Assembly: GCA_002429595.1 (NCBI GenBank)
Contig: DJAM01000145.1
Span: 36,797-73,336 of the forward strand
From: Coxiellaceae bacterium UBA6002
GTDB lineage: Bacteria; Pseudomonadota; Gammaproteobacteria; UBA6002
Direction of reading: 5' to 3'
Length of the DNA: 36,540 nucleotides
The notes beneath the pieces are model-generated. The model was given only the letters and a program-made list of their open reading frames with translations. It searched no databases and was not told the DNA's origin. This document shows, piece by piece, positions 34,729-36,540 of the stretch (its first letter is position 1; each line of letters opens with the position of its first letter). The translations under genes were made by a program, and so were the position numbers.

Positions 34729-35631
34729 ATGTTCAAAAGAGTTGTACTTTTCTTGCTCACTAACTTATTCGTGGTTCTCACCATTTCGATCGTGACCTCA
34801 TTACTAGGGTTCGATCGGTATTTAACCGCACAAGGGATCGATTATAAAACATTAGCTATTTTATGTGCTATCTGGGGAACTGCGGGTGCATTTATCTCCT
34901 TATTTATCTCCAAGTGGATCGCGAAGAGCTCAACGGGTATGCAGATGATTGATCCAAATACTGCTGCTGGTGAAGAAAGAAGATTAGTGAATATTGTTTA
35001 TGATCTGACGAGAAAATTAGGAATTGAAAAAATGCCAGAAGTAGGTATTTATGATTCACCCGAATTAAATGCTTTTGCAACTGGACCTTCAAAAAATAAT
35101 GCCCTGGTAGCAGTCTCAAGTGCCCTACTAGCAAACATGAATGACGAGGAAGTCGCTGCAGTGTTAGGCCATGAAGTTTCACACGTTTCTAATGGTGATA
35201 TGGTCACCTTGACGTTGATCACAGGTATCACCAACGCGTTTGCTCTTTTTCTGTCGCGCATTTTGGCCTACACATTTTCTCTAGCCATGTCTCGTGGCGA
35301 AAATCAAAATTCAAGCGGCTTTCCAATAATGATGTACTCAACTTTTAGTATGATTTTCAGCGTCCTATTTACACTTTTAGGTAATATTGTTGTCGCTGCT
35401 TTTTCGCGAAGACGTGAATACCGCGCCGATTTAGGTGGTGCCAAGCTAGTGGGCAAAAACGCCATGATTGGCGCTTTAAGACGATTGCAAGCAAATACAG
35501 AAATCATCGATAATCGAGCTCCTTCTCTAGCTGCTTTTAAAATTTCACAAGGTAGCGTGTGGTTGTCTTTATTTGCGAGCCATCCGCCACTTGAAAAAAG
35601 AATACAGCGCTTACAAGAATTACTGCCATAA
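34729..35631 (+). CDS. htpX: Membrane zinc metalloprotease HtpX
   Basis: 300 residues from the ATG at 34729, fixed by GGAG 8 bases upstream; the open frame further up is repeat sequence. Two N-terminal spans (about 4-24 and 35-55) and two more after the active site (about 160-180 and 195-220) anchor it in the inner membrane. The zinc motif is HEVSH (H148, E149, H152) with the third ligand Glu in RREYRAD (about E230), and SPELNAFATG precedes it as in the M48 family. HtpX helps FtsH clear damaged membrane proteins under heat or envelope stress. Length and spacing match the Escherichia coli enzyme. No heat-shock sigma32-type promoter is obvious. Confidence 0.95.
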   Translation: MFKRVVLFLLTNLFVVLTISIVTSLLGFDRYLTAQGIDYKTLAILCAIWGTAGAFISLFISKWIAKSSTGMQMIDPNTAAGEERRLVNIVYDLTRKLGIEKMPEVGIYDSPELNAFATGPSKNNALVAVSSALLANMNDEEVAAVLGHEVSHVSNGDMVTLTLITGITNAFALFLSRILAYTFSLAMSRGENQNSSGFPIMMYSTFSMIFSVLFTLLGNIVVAAFSRRREYRADLGGAKLVGKNAMIGALRRLQANTEIIDNRAPSLAAFKISQGSVWLSLFASHPPLEKRIQRLQELLP

Positions 35632-35695
35632 GCAAACTGGTAATTTTCAGAGCAAGGACTAGTATTAAAAAACCTTCATGGATGATGGTTTTAGG

Positions 35696-36517
35696 ATGCT
35701 TAGAATAGTATTGATAATTACAACAGTTCTCCTGACCAGTTGCGCCAATATTCCCAAGCAAACTAATGTTGAATGTAAACCACCTTGTGCCATTCGCTTT
35801 GCAACCTATAATATTTATTGGCAAAACGCCAGCAAGGGCAAGTGTAATCCTGATAGCATTACCAAGATTATCCATGATATAAATCCCGATATTCTGGTGC
35901 TGCAAGAGACTTACTGTTTTACTGAAAATAAACTTGATCGCACGTTTAAACACGTATATCCCTACCGATATTTTCGACATTGCAATGATAAAGCGCAGGA
36001 AGATGGTTTAGGTATTCTTTCCAAGTATCCGATTGTTAAGAGCTATTTCTTCCCGCCGATTTACGGTTGGTTTCCAGGATGTATATTTATTATCAAAACT
36101 CCCAAAGGTTACGTACAAGTCTTGAATGTCCATTTAAATCCGAAACTAATTAGCCACAACAGTATTGGTTTTTTGGGTGAAGCATTGTGGATCACACCTG
36201 CAAAACGCTGGCGAGAAATAAACTATTATTATCATTATTTGAATCCCCGTTTGCCTGTGATTGTTGCGGGTGATTTTAATGAAAATGATAATGGTGCCGC
36301 TGCAATTTATTTACGAGAGCATGGCCTTCGAGATTTATTGTTTGAGAAGATTCCTTATTCTGTCAAGACTTGGCATTGGAGATTTGGTCCATTCAAACTG
36401 ACGGGACGTTATGATCGAATCTATACGACAGCATCAATCAGATCGTGTCGCTGCCAAGTACTACAAAGGGGCTATTCAGATCATTACCCTGTGATGTTAG
36501 ATATTGAATCTTTCTAA
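35696..36517 (+). CDS. EEP-superfamily (endonuclease/exonuclease/phosphatase) lipoprotein
   Basis: About 273 residues from the ATG at 35696. This start gives a short signal peptide ending in LLTSC, a lipobox, so the mature protein would begin at that Cys and sit on a membrane facing the periplasm or outside. An in-frame ATG at 35678 is an alternative. The EEP fold is shown by FATYNIYW, VLQETY (catalytic Glu), VLNVHLNP, VAGDFNEND (Asp/Asn) and YSDHYPVML (final Asp-His). Members cut phosphodiester bonds in DNA, RNA, phosphoinositides or sphingomyelin; the substrate is not clear. A lipid-anchored, exported member could scavenge extracellular DNA or act on host lipids. It follows htpX by 64 bases and may share its transcript. 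Confidence 0.85.
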   Translation: MLRIVLIITTVLLTSCANIPKQTNVECKPPCAIRFATYNIYWQNASKGKCNPDSITKIIHDINPDILVLQETYCFTENKLDRTFKHVYPYRYFRHCNDKAQEDGLGILSKYPIVKSYFFPPIYGWFPGCIFIIKTPKGYVQVLNVHLNPKLISHNSIGFLGEALWITPAKRWREINYYYHYLNPRLPVIVAGDFNENDNGAAAIYLREHGLRDLLFEKIPYSVKTWHWRFGPFKLTGRYDRIYTTASIRSCRCQVLQRGYSDHYPVMLDIESF

Positions 36518-36528
36518 ATGTACTAGCT

Positions 36529-36540
36529 GTCATTCCCGCA
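36529..36540. repeat. Palindromic repeat cut by the window edge
   Basis: GTCATTCCCGCA, the left half of the repeat found elsewhere, starts 12 bases after the lipoprotein stop and runs off the window. Confidence 0.6.

Noticed and set aside
35537..35980. Minus-strand 147-residue ORF across htpX and the lipoprotein gene
   Set aside because: It overlaps two well-supported plus-strand genes and has no family features.

Overview
The window looks like an AT-rich gammaproteobacterial chromosome segment, probably from a host-associated or amoeba-associated member of the Legionellales. This placement is an inference from several things: a DsbB-like gene coupled to a tiny membrane ORF, outer-membrane proteins, large soluble proteins of unknown type that look like effectors, and many short palindromic repeats built on GTCATTCCCGCG/CGCGGGAATGAC. 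There is no rRNA, tRNA, CRISPR array, transposase or phage gene.

Layout. 1-5100: repeats, a small membrane ORF overlapping a DsbB-like gene, a small Cys-rich secreted protein, a 499-residue protein with a possible papain-like Cys-His-Asp triad, an outer-membrane beta-barrel, a long repeat-derived hairpin, and a periplasmic coiled-coil protein. 5133-9287: a 1384-residue protein of unknown function with a C-terminal glycine-zipper membrane segment. 9430-13056: a PA0069-type radical SAM protein and DNA ligase D (PE-LIG-POL), probably one operon. 13138-15454: a family 4 glycosyltransferase and a Bcr/CflA-type MFS exporter. 15505-16886: a BBP2-type porin broken by a one-base frameshift. 16949-28145: the signalling locus. 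28150-34528: two GH65 proteins, one fused to beta-phosphoglucomutase and trehalose-phosphatase domains. 34729-36517: HtpX protease and an EEP-family lipoprotein.

The most interesting system is the signalling locus. Two giant paralogues (1681 and 1748 residues) are encoded head to head across 146 bases. Each has the order kinase-like, AAA-type ATPase, helical/TPR region, GAF, class III nucleotide cyclase. Read residue by residue, the two cyclase domains are degenerate in complementary ways. The plus-strand protein keeps both metal-binding Asp residues (D1524, D1568) but has Asp in place of the transition-state Asn and Arg (D1634, D1638). The minus-strand protein has Lys in place of the first metal Asp (K1501) but keeps the substrate and transition-state residues (K1541, T1608, N1615, R1619). 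This is the logic of the mammalian C1/C2 adenylyl cyclase pair, and predicts an obligate heterodimer with one working composite site. Both kinase-like domains have Asn for the catalytic Asp, and only the plus-strand protein has intact Walker A and B motifs. An MBL-fold hydrolase overlaps the end of the minus-strand cyclase gene by ATGA and could be a partner enzyme, possibly one that removes the cyclic nucleotide.

The neighbouring sugar genes fit trehalose turnover: dephosphorylation of trehalose-6-phosphate, phosphorolysis of a glucose disaccharide to beta-glucose-1-phosphate, and conversion to glucose-6-phosphate. No trehalose-6-phosphate synthase and no Ku partner for LigD lie in the window.
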